Shown here piece by piece: positions 55,471 through 63,827 of a stretch of DNA of 64,000 nucleotides. The first letter of the stretch is position 1, and each line of letters starts with the position of its first letter. The DNA is taken from contig CAWEQW010000008.1 of the NCBI GenBank assembly GCA_963811365.1, positions 992,001-1,056,000 on the forward strand, written 5' to 3'. The position numbers and the translations under genes were made by a program. The notes beneath the pieces were generated by a model. It saw only the letters and a list, made by a program, of their open reading frames with translations, searched no databases and was not told where the DNA came from. Source of the DNA: CAWEQW01 sp963811365 (GTDB lineage Bacteria > Actinomycetota > Actinomycetes > Propionibacteriales > Nocardioidaceae).

Positions 55471-56765
55471 CAGCGCAGGAACCCTTCGTAGTTGCGCTGC
55501 TGGAGCTGGCTCTCGATCTGCTTCACCGTGTCCAGGGCGACGCCGACCATGATCAGGATCGACGTACCGCCGAACGGGAAGTTCTGGTTCGCGCCCACCA
55601 GGGCGAACGCGATCAGCGGGACCAGGGAGATCACGCCCAGATAGAGAGCGCCGGGCAGCGTGATGCGGGACAGGACGTAGTTGAGGTACTCCTCGGTCGG
55701 CTTGCCCGCCCGGATCCCGGGGATGAAGCCTCCGTACTTCTTCATGTTGTCGGCGACCTCCTGCGGGTTGAAGGTGATCGCGACGTAGAAGTAGGTGAAG
55801 AAGATGATCAGGGCGAAGTAGAAGAGCATGTACAGCGGGTGGTCGCCGCGGACCAGGTACGTCGAGACGAACGACGCCCAGCCGGAGCTCCCGCCGGAGA
55901 ACTGCGCGGCGAGCGCCGGCAGGTAGAGCAGGCTCGAGGCGAAGATGACCGGGATGACGCCGGCCTGGTTGACCTTGAGCGGGATGTACGTCGAGGAGCC
56001 ACCGAACATCTTGCGTCCGACCATCCGCCGGGCGTACTGGACCGGGATCCGGCGCTGCCCCTGCTCCATGAAGATGACCGCCGCGATGAGGACCAGCCCG
56101 ATCGCCGTGACCAGGCCGAACACCCACCAGCCGTGCGAGGCCTTGACCGCCCACAGCGCCGCCGGGAAGGTGGCGATCACCTGGGTGAAGATCAGGATCG
56201 ACATGCCGTTGCCGATGCCCCGGTCGGTGATCAGCTCGCCGAGCCACATGATCACGGCCGTGCCGGCGGTCATCGTGATGACCATGACCAGGACCGTGAC
56301 CAGGCTGTCCTCGTTGTAGAGCAGCGGCTCCTTGCAGTTGCCGAGCAGCTGCCCGCTGCGGGCCAGCGCCACGATGCCCGTGGCCTGCAGGATCGCGAGC
56401 GCAAGGGTGAGGTAGCGGGTGTACTGGGTGATCTTGGTCTGCCCGGCCTGACCCTCGTTCTTGAGGGTCTCGAGCCGCGGGATGACCACCACCAGGAGCT
56501 GCAGGATGATGCTCGCGGTGATGTAGGGCATGATCCCGAGCGCGAAGATCGTCAGCCGCAGCAGGGCCCCGCCGGAGAACAGGTTGATCAACCCGTAGAC
56601 CCCGGTGTTGCCGGCGTCGGCGACGCAGGTCTGGACGTTCTGGACGTTCACTCCCGGTGTGGGCACCTGCGACCCCAGCCGGAAGATCACGATGATCCCC
56701 AGCACGAAGAGCAGCTTGCGTCGCAGGTCCGGCGTGCGGAACGCGTTGGCGAATGCGCCTAGCAC
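55470..56765 (-). CDS. secY: Preprotein translocase subunit SecY
   Basis: The 431-aa channel protein has ten membrane helices and the start MLGAFANAFRTPDLRRKLLFVLGIIVIFRLGSQVPTPGV. It also has the cytoplasmic loop PEYLNY-like segment GKPTEEYLNYVLSRITLPGALYLG and the plug-domain Ser-Gly-Gly-rich region. GTG 56765 follows GGAGGAAAAGGGG. It is separated from rplO by 122 nt and a hairpin. Confidence 0.97.
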   Translation of the reverse strand: MLGAFANAFRTPDLRRKLLFVLGIIVIFRLGSQVPTPGVNVQNVQTCVADAGNTGVYGLINLFSGGALLRLTIFALGIMPYITASIILQLLVVVIPRLETLKNEGQAGQTKITQYTRYLTLALAILQATGIVALARSGQLLGNCKEPLLYNEDSLVTVLVMVITMTAGTAVIMWLGELITDRGIGNGMSILIFTQVIATFPAALWAVKASHGWWVFGLVTAIGLVLIAAVIFMEQGQRRIPVQYARRMVGRKMFGGSSTYIPLKVNQAGVIPVIFASSLLYLPALAAQFSGGSSGWASFVSTYLVRGDHPLYMLFYFALIIFFTYFYVAITFNPQEVADNMKKYGGFIPGIRAGKPTEEYLNYVLSRITLPGALYLGVISLVPLIAFALVGANQNFPFGGTSILIMVGVALDTVKQIESQLQQRNYEGFLR

Positions 56766-56827
56766 CTGTCCCCTTTTCCTCCACGTGCGAGAGCCCGCCG
56801 CGCACGCAGCAGGTCCTCGGAAGCCTA

Positions 56828-56857
56828 ACAGGGGCCCGAACGAGTCCGGGCCCCTGT
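56828..56857 (-). terminator. Hairpin between rplO and secY
   Basis: A perfect 11-bp stem (56828-56838 with 56847-56857) and an 8-nt loop lie 31 nt after the rplO stop. It could end or attenuate the spc transcript before secY. Confidence 0.65.
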
Positions 56858-56887
56858 CTTAAGTGTGTGGCTGACTCCTCGCGATGG

Positions 56888-57328
56888 TCAGAGCACGGTC
56901 GTGCTGCCGCCGGCAGCGGCGATCTTCTCCTTGGCCGACGCCGAGAACGCATGCGCGCTCACCTGGACGGCGACGGCGATCTCGCCGCTGCCGAGGACCT
57001 TGACCGGGCGGCCGTCGCGGACGGCTCCCTTGGTCACGAGGTCCTCGACGCCGACCTGACCGCCCTCGGGGAAGAGCTCGTTGATCCGGTCGAGGTTGAC
57101 GACCTGGAACTCCACCTTGAAGGGGTTCTTGAAGCCCTTCAGCTTGGGCAGCCGCATGTGGATGGGCATCTGCCCGCCCTCGAAGCTGGCCGGCACCTGG
57201 TAGCGGGCCGAGGTGCCCTTGGTGCCGCGACCCGCGGTCTTGCCCTTGGACGCCTCACCGCGACCCACTCGGGTCTTCGCGGTCTTGGCGCCGGGGGCAG
57301 GACGCAGGTGATGAAGCTTGAGCGTCAT
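56888..57328 (-). CDS. rplO: 50S ribosomal protein L15
   Basis: The 146-aa L15 (LKLHHLRPAPGAKTAKTRVGRGEASKGKTAGRGTKG, PASFEGGQMPIHMRLPKLKGFKN) has its Gly/Arg-rich N-terminal extension intact. It starts 1 nt after the rpmD stop and is the last ribosomal gene before the hairpin. Confidence 0.98.
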   Translation of the reverse strand: MTLKLHHLRPAPGAKTAKTRVGRGEASKGKTAGRGTKGTSARYQVPASFEGGQMPIHMRLPKLKGFKNPFKVEFQVVNLDRINELFPEGGQVGVEDLVTKGAVRDGRPVKVLGSGEIAVAVQVSAHAFSASAKEKIAAAGGSTTVL

Positions 57329-57329
57329 G

Positions 57330-57509
57330 TCAGTCGACCTCCTCGACGACGATCAGGTGCCTGACCGTCTGGAGCATGCCTCGGATCTCGGGACGGTCCT
57401 CCTTGACGACCACGTCGCCGATGCGCTTGAGGCCGAGCGTGCGGAGCGTGTCCCGCTGGTTCTTCTTGCAGCCGATCGTGGACCGCTGCTGCTGGACCTT
57501 GAGGCGCAT
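57330..57509 (-). CDS. rpmD: 50S ribosomal protein L30
   Basis: The 59-aa L30 (MRLKVQQQRSTIGCKKNQRD, TLRTLGLKRIGDVVVKEDRP) is of normal length. Its ATG overlaps the rpsE TAA by one base (TAATG). Confidence 0.97.
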   Translation of the reverse strand: MRLKVQQQRSTIGCKKNQRDTLRTLGLKRIGDVVVKEDRPEIRGMLQTVRHLIVVEEVD

Positions 57510-58105
57510 TACGGGGCCACCTCCGCCCGGGCCTTCAGCAGGGCCGCCGGCGCGACGTGCTCGACGGGCAGCCCGCGGCGCGCGGCCACGGACTCGGGCT
57601 CCTCGAGCGAGCGCAGCGCCTCGACGGTGGCGTGCACGATGTTGATCTGGTTGGACGAGCCGAGCGACTTGCTGAGCACGTCGTGGATGCCGGCGCACTC
57701 CAGCACGGCGCGCACCGGGCCACCGGCGATCACACCGGTACCGGGAGCAGCCGGGCGAAGCAGCACGACGCCGGCCGCCTTCTCACCCTGGACCGGGTGC
57801 GGGATGGTGCCCTGGACGCGGGGGACGCGGAAGAAGTGCTTCTTCGCCTCCTCGACGCCCTTGGCGATGGCCGCCGGGACCTCCTTGGCCTTGCCGTAGC
57901 CGACGCCGACCATGCCGTCGCCGTCGCCGACGATCACCAGGGCGGTGAAGCTGAAGCGACGACCACCCTTCACGACCTTGGCGACACGGTTGATCGCGAC
58001 GACCCGCTCGACGTAGGCGGTCTTGTCCGCAGCCTGGCCGCGGCGGTCGTCACGGTTGCCGCGACGGTCGCCACCGGCGCCGCCACGGCGCTGGGATCCG
58101 CTCAT
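57509..58105 (-). CDS. rpsE: 30S ribosomal protein S5
   Basis: The 198-aa S5 has the dsRBD-like DKTAYVERVVAINRVAKVVKGGRRFSFTALVIVGDGDGMVGVGYGKAKEVP and the C-terminal fold with RPAAPGTGVIAGGPVRAVLE. The N-terminus is an Arg/Gly/Asp-rich extension of about 25 residues (SGSQRRGGAGGDRRGNRDDR), common in actinobacteria. It affects decoding fidelity. Confidence 0.97.
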   Translation of the reverse strand: MSGSQRRGGAGGDRRGNRDDRRGQAADKTAYVERVVAINRVAKVVKGGRRFSFTALVIVGDGDGMVGVGYGKAKEVPAAIAKGVEEAKKHFFRVPRVQGTIPHPVQGEKAAGVVLLRPAAPGTGVIAGGPVRAVLECAGIHDVLSKSLGSSNQINIVHATVEALRSLEEPESVAARRGLPVEHVAPAALLKARAEVAP

Positions 58106-58150
58106 TCGGAACTACCTCTTCCTTCTCTGTCGGTCTCTGTCGGTTCGCGA

Positions 58151-58534
58151 TCAGAACGCGAGGCCGCCCTCACGGGCGCCTTCCGCCAGGGCGGCGACCC
58201 GCCCGTGGTACATGTTGCCGGCGCGGTCGAACACCACGCCCTCCACGCCGGCGGCCCTCGCCCGCTCCGCGACCAGCTCGCCGACCCGACGGGCCTTGGC
58301 GGACTTGTCGCCCTCGAACGTGCGCAGGTCGGCCTCCATCGTGCTGGCCGAGGCCAGCGTGCGGCCGACCAGGTCGTCGACGACCTGGACGCTGATGTGC
58401 TTGGAGGAGCGGGTGACGACGAGGCGCGGACGCTCCGCCGTGCCCGAGACCTTCTTGCGGCCGCGCACCTGACGACGCAGTCGCGAGGCGACCCGCGCGC
58501 TGGTGTGCTTGCCGGACCTGAGTGCGATCGCCAT
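58151..58534 (-). CDS. rplR: 50S ribosomal protein L18
   Basis: The 127-aa L18 (RPRLVVTRSSKHISVQVVDDLVGRTLASAST, GVVFDRAGNMYHGRVAALAEGAREGGLAF) binds 5S rRNA. ATG 58534 is taken rather than the in-frame ATG two codons before, for lack of a difference in evidence. Confidence 0.97.
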   Translation of the reverse strand: MAIALRSGKHTSARVASRLRRQVRGRKKVSGTAERPRLVVTRSSKHISVQVVDDLVGRTLASASTMEADLRTFEGDKSAKARRVGELVAERARAAGVEGVVFDRAGNMYHGRVAALAEGAREGGLAF

Positions 58535-58536
58535 GG

Positions 58537-59079
58537 TCACTTACCAGCCTTTCCGACCTTGCGGCGGATCTGCTCGCCGGCGTACCGCACGCCCTTGCCC
58601 TTGTAGGGCTCCGGCTTGCGAAGCTTGCGGATGTTCGCGGCGACCTCGCCGACGAGCTGCTTGTCGATGCCCTGCACGCCGAAGCGCGTCGGACCGTCGA
58701 CGGTGAACGTGATGCCCTCCGGGGCGTTGAACGTGATCGGGTGCGAGTAGCCGAGCTGGAACTCGAGCTGGGTCGGGCCCTTGGACAGCACCCGGTAGCC
58801 CACGCCGACGATCTCCAGGCGCTTCTCGTATCCGTCGGTCACCCCGGTCACCATGTTGGCGATCAGGGTCCGGGTGAGCCCGTGCAGCGACTTGCTCAGC
58901 CGCTCGTCGTCCGGACGGGCCACCTCGAGAGCACCCTCGTCCGAGCGCGAGACCGTGATCGGCGCCGCCACGGTGTGGCTGAGGGTGCCCTTGGGACCCT
59001 TCACCGTCACCTCGCGGTCCTGCACGGCCACGTCGACGCCCGACGGGACCGGGACGGGGAGCTTGCCAATACGCGACAT
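58537..59079 (-). CDS. rplF: 50S ribosomal protein L6
   Basis: The 180-aa L6 starts at ATG 59079 (MSRIGKLPVPVPSGVDVAVQDREVTVKGPKG); an upstream frame extension is not L6-like. The C-terminal signature PEPYKGKGVRYAGEQIRRKVGK is present. It is 2 nt from rplR. Confidence 0.97.
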   Translation of the reverse strand: MSRIGKLPVPVPSGVDVAVQDREVTVKGPKGTLSHTVAAPITVSRSDEGALEVARPDDERLSKSLHGLTRTLIANMVTGVTDGYEKRLEIVGVGYRVLSKGPTQLEFQLGYSHPITFNAPEGITFTVDGPTRFGVQGIDKQLVGEVAANIRKLRKPEPYKGKGVRYAGEQIRRKVGKAGK

Positions 59080-59104
59080 GCCTGTTTCTCCTCTCGGTCC
59101 TTCG

Positions 59105-59512
59105 TCACCAGACGTAGGCGAGGACTTCCCCACCCACGCCCTTCTTGTTCGCCTGGCGGTCGGTCAGCAGACCCTGGCTCGTCGAGATGATCGCGACGCC
59201 GAGGCCGCCGAGCACCTTGGGCAGCCCGGTGGACTTGGCGTACACCCGCAGGCCCGGCTTGCTGATCCGGCGGACGCCGGCGATCGAGCGCTCGCGGTTC
59301 TGGCCGAACTTGAGGGTCAGGGTCAGCGTCCTGCCGACCTGCCCCTCCGGGTTGTCCTCGACCTTCCAGGAGGTGATGTAGCCCTCCTGCTGGAGGATCT
59401 CGGCGACGCCTGCCTTCAGCTTGCTGTGCGGCATCGACACCGTGTCGTGGTACGCCTGGTTGGCGTTGCGCAGACGCGTCAGCATGTCTGCGATCGGGTC
59501 AGTCATCGTCAT
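59105..59512 (-). CDS. rpsH: 30S ribosomal protein S8
   Basis: The 135-aa S8 (MTMTDPIADMLTRLRNANQAYHD, GVAIISTSQGLLTDRQANKKGVGGEVLAYVW) binds the central domain of 16S rRNA. The MTMTDP start at 59512 is the usual actinobacterial form. It is the regulator of the spc operon in E. coli. Confidence 0.97.
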   Translation of the reverse strand: MTMTDPIADMLTRLRNANQAYHDTVSMPHSKLKAGVAEILQQEGYITSWKVEDNPEGQVGRTLTLTLKFGQNRERSIAGVRRISKPGLRVYAKSTGLPKVLGGLGVAIISTSQGLLTDRQANKKGVGGEVLAYVW

Positions 59513-59636
59513 GGCCGGATGGCCCTTTCCCTCTGTGGTTTCGCACCGCGCCGGCGGACCCGGGCGGGGCGACCTTCAGCGATCTCGTGTGAACAGGACT
59601 GCAGTCGTGGCGTCCCGGGCGTCGGCCCGGGAGGTG

Positions 59637-59822
59637 TCACCAGCTGCTCTTGGTGACGCCGGGGAGCTCGCCGCGGTGCGCCATCTCGCGAAGGCAGATG
59701 CGGCAGAGTCCGAACTTGCGGTAGACGGCGCGCGGCCGGCCGCAACGCTGGCACCGGGTGTAGGCCTGCACCTTGAACTTCGGGGTGCGGGCCGCCTTGA
59801 CCTTGAGAGCTGTCTTCGCCAT
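59637..59822 (-). CDS. rpsZ: 30S ribosomal protein S14, zinc type (S14Z)
   Basis: The 61-aa protein has the zinc ribbon YTRCQRCGRPRAVYRKFGLCRICLRE, i.e. two CxxC pairs, and the short length of type Z S14. It lies at the normal rplE-rpsH position. The 124-nt gap to rpsH shows nothing notable. Confidence 0.97.
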   Translation of the reverse strand: MAKTALKVKAARTPKFKVQAYTRCQRCGRPRAVYRKFGLCRICLREMAHRGELPGVTKSSW

Positions 59823-59825
59823 CGG

Positions 59826-60395
59826 TCACTGCTCCTTGAACGGGAAGCCGAGCTGCTTGAGCAGCGCGCGACCCTCGTCGTCGTTCGTCGCGGTGGTCAC
59901 GACCGTGATGTCCATGCCCCGGGAGCGGTCGACCCGGTCCTGGTCGATCTCATGGAACATGACCTGCTCGGTCAGACCGAAGGTGTAGTTGCCGCGACCG
60001 TCGAACTGCCGGTCCGACAGCCCGCGGAAGTCGCGGATCCGGGGCAGCGCCAGCGAGAGCAGCCGGTCCAGGAACTCCCACATCCGGTCGCCGCGCAGCG
60101 TGACGTGCGCGCCGATCGGCATCCCCTCCCGCAGCTTGAACTGCGCGATGGACTTGCGGGCCCGGGTGACCTGCGGCTTCTGACCGGTGATCTGGCCGAG
60201 GTCGCGGACCGCGCCTTCGATCAGCTTGGAGTCGCGAGCCGCCTCGCCGACGCCCATGTTCACCACGATCTTCACCAGACCGGGGATCTGCATGACGTTG
60301 GCGTAGCCGAACTGCTCCCGCAGCGAGCCCATGATCTCGTCGCGGTAGCGCTGCTGGAGGCGCGGACGCGTCCGCTCGGGGGTGGTGGTGCTCAT
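59826..60395 (-). CDS. rplE: 50S ribosomal protein L5
   Basis: The 189-aa L5 (PRLQQRYRDEIMGSLREQFGYANVMQIPGLVKIVVNMGVGEA, GLTEQVMFHEIDQDRVDRSRGMDITVVTTA) binds 5S rRNA. Its ATG overlaps the rplX TGA by one base. Confidence 0.97.
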   Translation of the reverse strand: MSTTTPERTRPRLQQRYRDEIMGSLREQFGYANVMQIPGLVKIVVNMGVGEAARDSKLIEGAVRDLGQITGQKPQVTRARKSIAQFKLREGMPIGAHVTLRGDRMWEFLDRLLSLALPRIRDFRGLSDRQFDGRGNYTFGLTEQVMFHEIDQDRVDRSRGMDITVVTTATNDDEGRALLKQLGFPFKEQ

Positions 60396-60793
60396 CAGAT
60401 CTCCTCACCGGACTTGCGGGCGACGCGGACGCTCCGCTGGGCGGTGTACGTCGAGCCGTCGGGACGGCTCTTGGTGACCTCGTCGCGGCGGAAGCCGACG
60501 CGCGTGGTGACCTTGCCCTTGCCGCCCTGGTCGCCGTCCTTGGGCGCGTCGACGAGCAGCATCACGTTGGAGACGTGGATCGCGGCCTCCTGCGTGACGA
60601 TCCCACCGGTGGAGCCGGCGCGACCGCCCTGGTTGACGACCTTGGTGTGCCGCTTCACGCGGTTGACACCCTCCACGATGACCCGGTCACGGTCGGCGAG
60701 GACGGCGATGACCTTGCCCTCGGCGCCCTTGTCCTTGCCCGCGATCACGCGGACGACGTCGCCCTTCTTGATGTTCAAGCCCTTCCTGGCCAT
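60395..60793 (-). CDS. rplX: 50S ribosomal protein L24
   Basis: The L24 KOW motif is at the start (NIKKGDVVRVIAGKDKGAEGKVIAVL) with RVIVEGVNRVKRHTK. At 132 aa it carries a longer C-terminal part than E. coli L24, ending VRVARKSGEEI. It is 2 nt from rplN. Confidence 0.96.
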   Translation of the reverse strand: MARKGLNIKKGDVVRVIAGKDKGAEGKVIAVLADRDRVIVEGVNRVKRHTKVVNQGGRAGSTGGIVTQEAAIHVSNVMLLVDAPKDGDQGGKGKVTTRVGFRRDEVTKSRPDGSTYTAQRSVRVARKSGEEI

Positions 60794-60795
60794 GC

Positions 60796-61164
60796 TCAGA
60801 GCACCTCCGGAGCCAGCGAGATGATCTTCATGAACTTCTTGTCGCGCAGCTCGCGGCCGACGGGGCCGAAGATGCGGGTGCCCCGCGGCTCTCCGTCCTG
60901 GCGGAGGATCACTGCTGCGTTCTCGTCGAAACGGATGTAGGAACCGTCGGGACGGCGGCGCTCCTTGACGGTCCGCACCACCACGGCCTTGACGACGTCG
61001 CCCTTCTTGACGTTGCCACCGGGGATTGCGTCCTTGACGGTGGCGACGATGACGTCGCCGATGCCGGCGTAGCGCCGACCCGAGCCGCCGAGAACCCGGA
61101 TGCAGAGGATCTCCTTCGCACCGGTGTTGTCGGCGACCTTGAGTCGCGACTCCTGCTGGATCAT
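60796..61164 (-). CDS. rplN: 50S ribosomal protein L14
   Basis: The 122-aa L14 (MIQQESRLKVADNTGAKEILCIRVLGGSGRRYAGIGDVIVATVKDA) is full length and typical. It opens the spc part of the cluster, 87 nt after rpsQ. Confidence 0.98.
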   Translation of the reverse strand: MIQQESRLKVADNTGAKEILCIRVLGGSGRRYAGIGDVIVATVKDAIPGGNVKKGDVVKAVVVRTVKERRRPDGSYIRFDENAAVILRQDGEPRGTRIFGPVGRELRDKKFMKIISLAPEVL

Positions 61165-61251
61165 CGGTTTTCTCCTGGTTGTCTCGCCGGTTCTCGGTCT
61201 CGCGGTCGAGGTCCGAGCCTTGCGGAACGTCGGTCAGCCGGGTGGCTGTGG

Positions 61252-61548
61252 TTACTTGGCCTTCTCGAGCACCTGGACGAGGCGCCAGCGCTTGGTGGCC
61301 GACAGCGGACGGGTCTCCATGATCAGGACCCGGTCGCCGACGCCGCACTGACTCTGCTCGTCGTGCACCTTGAGCTTGCTGGTGCGGCGCAGGACCTTGC
61401 CGTACAGGGAGTGCTTCACGCGGTCCTCCACGGAGACCACGATCGTCTTCTCCATCTTGTCGCTCACGACGAGGCCCTCCCGGACCTTGCGCGCGCTCCT
61501 GGTGGACTCTGCTGCTGCCTCAGTCACTGCGTTGGTTCCCTCACTCAT
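61252..61548 (-). CDS. rpsQ: 30S ribosomal protein S17
   Basis: The 98-aa S17 OB fold (GLVVSDKMEKTIVVSVEDRVKHSLYGKVLRRTSKLKVHDE, GDRVLIMETRPLSATKRWRLV) has a 20-residue N-terminal extension rich in Ala, Glu and Ser. ATG overlaps rpmC in an ATGA junction. Confidence 0.97.
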   Translation of the reverse strand: MSEGTNAVTEAAAESTRSARKVREGLVVSDKMEKTIVVSVEDRVKHSLYGKVLRRTSKLKVHDEQSQCGVGDRVLIMETRPLSATKRWRLVQVLEKAK

Positions 61549-61781
61549 GCGGCACCGTCCTCAGAACCCGGCTTCTGCCGGATGCCCAGCTCACGCTCAC
61601 GCACCACGGTGTAGATGCGGGCGATGTCTCGCTTGACCGTCCGGAGCCGGCCGTGGCTCTCGAGCTGACCCGTCGCGGCCTGGAAGCGCAGGTTGAACAG
61701 CTCCTCCTTGGCCTCGCGGAGCTTGGCCTCGAGGTCGGCGTTGGTCATCTCGTCGAGCTCGTGGGCAGTGGTCGCCGCCAT
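61545..61781 (-). CDS. rpmC: 50S ribosomal protein L29
   Basis: The 78-aa L29 (LDEMTNADLEAKLREAKEELFNLRFQAATGQLESHGRLRTVKRDIARIYTVVRERE) is typical, with a short acidic tail. Its ATG overlaps the rplP TGA by one base. Confidence 0.97.
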   Translation of the reverse strand: MAATTAHELDEMTNADLEAKLREAKEELFNLRFQAATGQLESHGRLRTVKRDIARIYTVVRERELGIRQKPGSEDGAA

Positions 61782-62200
61782 CAGAACTCACCACTTTCAC
61801 GGGTCACGAACTTGCACTTCATCGGGAGCTTGTGGATCGCGCGTCGCATCGCCTCACGGGCGACCGGCTCGTCGACGCCGGACAGCTCGAACATCATCCG
61901 GCCCGGCTTGACGTTGGCGACCCACCACTCGGGCGAGCCCTTGCCGGAGCCCATCCGGGTCTCGGCGGGCTTCTTGGTCAGCGGGCGGTCGGGGTAGATG
62001 TTGATCCACACCTTGCCGCCACGCTTGATGTGCCGGGTCATCGCGATACGGGCCGACTCGATCTGCCGGTTCGTGACGTACGCGGGCTCGAGCGCCTGGA
62101 TGCCGAAGTCGCCGAAGGCGAGCTTCGTGCCACCCTTGGCCGCACCCGTCCGCTTGGGGTGGTGCTGCTTGCGGTGCTTCACCCTACGGGGCATCAGCAT
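61781..62200 (-). CDS. rplP: 50S ribosomal protein L16
   Basis: The 139-aa L16 (MLMPRRVKHRKQHHPKRTGAAKGGTKLAFGDFGIQALEP, TRMGSGKGSPEWWVANVKPGRMMFELSG) contributes to the A-site tRNA region. ATG 62200 has AGGAGG upstream; a second ATG two codons in is possible. Confidence 0.97.
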   Translation of the reverse strand: MLMPRRVKHRKQHHPKRTGAAKGGTKLAFGDFGIQALEPAYVTNRQIESARIAMTRHIKRGGKVWINIYPDRPLTKKPAETRMGSGKGSPEWWVANVKPGRMMFELSGVDEPVAREAMRRAIHKLPMKCKFVTRESGEF

Positions 62201-62205
62201 GGTGC

Positions 62206-63057
62206 TCAGGCCTCCTGTCCGGTCGTGGCCTCCGGAGCCGCTGCGGTGGCCGGAGCGGCCGCCGGGGTCTCCGCGGGGGTCTCGGTGGCGGCAGGACGGC
62301 CCTGGCCCCGGTCCGCCCGGCTCGGGCGGTCCCCGCGCGAGCCTCGGGTCGGGCGGTCGCCGCCCCGCGAGGGACGGCCGCGGCTGGGGGCGCCGGCGCG
62401 CGCGGCCGCCTGAGCCTCACGCTCGGCACGGGTGCCCGCGACCTCGCCCTTGTAGATCCAGACCTTCACGCCGATGCGGCCGAAGGTGGTCTTCGCCTCG
62501 TAGAAGCCGTAGTCGATGTCCGCGCGCAGGGTGTGCAGCGGGACCCGGCCCTCGCGGTAGAACTCCGAGCGGGACATCTCGGCCCCTCCGAGACGACCCG
62601 AGCACTGGATCCGGATCCCCTTGGCGCCGCTGCGCATGGTGGTCTGCATCGCCTTGCGCATCGCGCGCCGGAACGCCACGCGGCCGGAGAGCTGCTCGGC
62701 CACGCCCTGGGCGACCAGCTGGGCGTCCACCTCGGGGCTCTTGACCTCCAGGATGTTCAGCTGCACCTGCTTGCCGGTGAGCTTCTCGAGCTCGCCGCGG
62801 ATCCGGTCGGCCTCGGCACCCCGACGGCCGATCACGATGCCCGGGCGGGCGGTGTGGATGTCCACCCGCACGCGGTCCCGGGTCCGCTCGATCTCGACCT
62901 TGGAGATGCCGGCTCGCTCCATGCCCTTCGAGAGCAGGCGGCGGATCGCGACGTCCTCGCCCACGTAGGACTTGTAGAGCTTCTCGGCGTACCAGCGGCT
63001 CTTGTGGTCGATGGAGATGCCGAGCCGGAAACCGTTCGGGTTGATCTTCTGACCCAT
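62206..63057 (-). CDS. rpsC: 30S ribosomal protein S3 with long RG/Ala-rich tail
   Basis: The S3 core (GQKINPNGFRLGISIDHKSRWYAEK, KH domain DRVRVDIHTARPGIVIGRRGAEADRIRGEL, VPLHTLRADIDYGFYEAKTTFGRIGVKVWIYKGEV) occupies residues 1-212. About 70 more residues follow: an Arg/Gly-rich block (SRGRPSRGGDRPTRGSRGDR) and an Ala/Thr/Pro/Glu block ending TGQEA. S3 lines the mRNA entry tunnel and helicase site. The tail is an actinobacterial type of extension. Confidence 0.97.
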   Translation of the reverse strand: MGQKINPNGFRLGISIDHKSRWYAEKLYKSYVGEDVAIRRLLSKGMERAGISKVEIERTRDRVRVDIHTARPGIVIGRRGAEADRIRGELEKLTGKQVQLNILEVKSPEVDAQLVAQGVAEQLSGRVAFRRAMRKAMQTTMRSGAKGIRIQCSGRLGGAEMSRSEFYREGRVPLHTLRADIDYGFYEAKTTFGRIGVKVWIYKGEVAGTRAEREAQAAARAGAPSRGRPSRGGDRPTRGSRGDRPSRADRGQGRPAATETPAETPAAAPATAAAPEATTGQEA

Positions 63058-63500
63058 TACTTCTGTCCAGCCTTCCGTGCCTTGGCCTTGGGTGCCTCGT
63101 CGGCGGGCGTGCGCGGCTCCACGACCAGGGTGATGTGGCTGGTCCGCTTGTTGATGCGCGACGCACGACCTTGGGCACGCGGGCGCCAGCGCTTCATCGT
63201 CGGCCCCTCGTCAACGGTCGCCTTCGACACGACCAGCGAGTTGCGGTCGAGGCCCTCGTTGGTCTCCGCGTTGGCGACCGCGCTCTCGAGCACCTTGTAG
63301 ACCGTCTCGCTCGCCGCCTGCGGCGCGAACTGCAGCAGCGCCAGGGCCTCGTCGGCCCCGAGGCCGCGCACCATGTCGACGACACGACGCGCCTTCATCG
63401 GGGTGATCCGGACGAAGCGTGCGCTGGCGAAAGCACCCGGCCGGTCGCCCAGCAGGCTCTCGCGTCGGGCGCTCACGCGCCTCCGCTCCATTACGCTCAT
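63057..63500 (-). CDS. rplV: 50S ribosomal protein L22
   Basis: The L22 core (ASARFVRITPMKARRVVDMVRGLGADEALALLQFAPQAASETVYKVLESAVANAE, TMKRWRPRAQGRASRINKRTSHITLVV) has a basic N-terminal extension. ATG 63500 has GAGAGAG upstream and is preferred over the ATG at 63491. The loop lines the exit tunnel. Confidence 0.97.
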   Translation of the reverse strand: MSVMERRRVSARRESLLGDRPGAFASARFVRITPMKARRVVDMVRGLGADEALALLQFAPQAASETVYKVLESAVANAETNEGLDRNSLVVSKATVDEGPTMKRWRPRAQGRASRINKRTSHITLVVEPRTPADEAPKAKARKAGQK

Positions 63501-63528
63501 GAACTCTCTCGTCTCCGTTCGCGCCCGC

Positions 63529-63810
63529 TCAGCGGCGGCGGCTCTTCCGGTCGTCCTTGACGTGCCCGCGGTAGGTGCGGGTCGGGGCGAACTCGCCCAG
63601 CTTGTGACCGACCATGGAGTCGGTCACGAAGACCGGGACGTGCTTGTGACCGTCGTGGACGGCGATCGTGTGGCCGATCATGGCCGGCACGATCATCGAA
63701 CGGCGCGACCAGGTCTTGATGACGTTGTGCGTGCCCTTGTCGTTCTGACCGTCCACCTTCTTCATCAGGTGGTCGTCGACGAAGGGACCCTTCTTCAGGC
63801 TGCGTGGCAT
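63529..63810 (-). CDS. rpsS: 30S ribosomal protein S19
   Basis: The 93-aa S19 (MPRSLKKGPFVDDHLMKKVDGQNDKGTHNVIKTWSRRSMIVPAMIGHTIAVHDGHKHVPVFVTDSMVGHKLGEFAPTRTYRGH) is complete and typical. It lies 17 nt after rplB. Confidence 0.98.
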   Translation of the reverse strand: MPRSLKKGPFVDDHLMKKVDGQNDKGTHNVIKTWSRRSMIVPAMIGHTIAVHDGHKHVPVFVTDSMVGHKLGEFAPTRTYRGHVKDDRKSRRR

Positions 63811-63827
63811 CTGTGCTCAGTCCCTTC

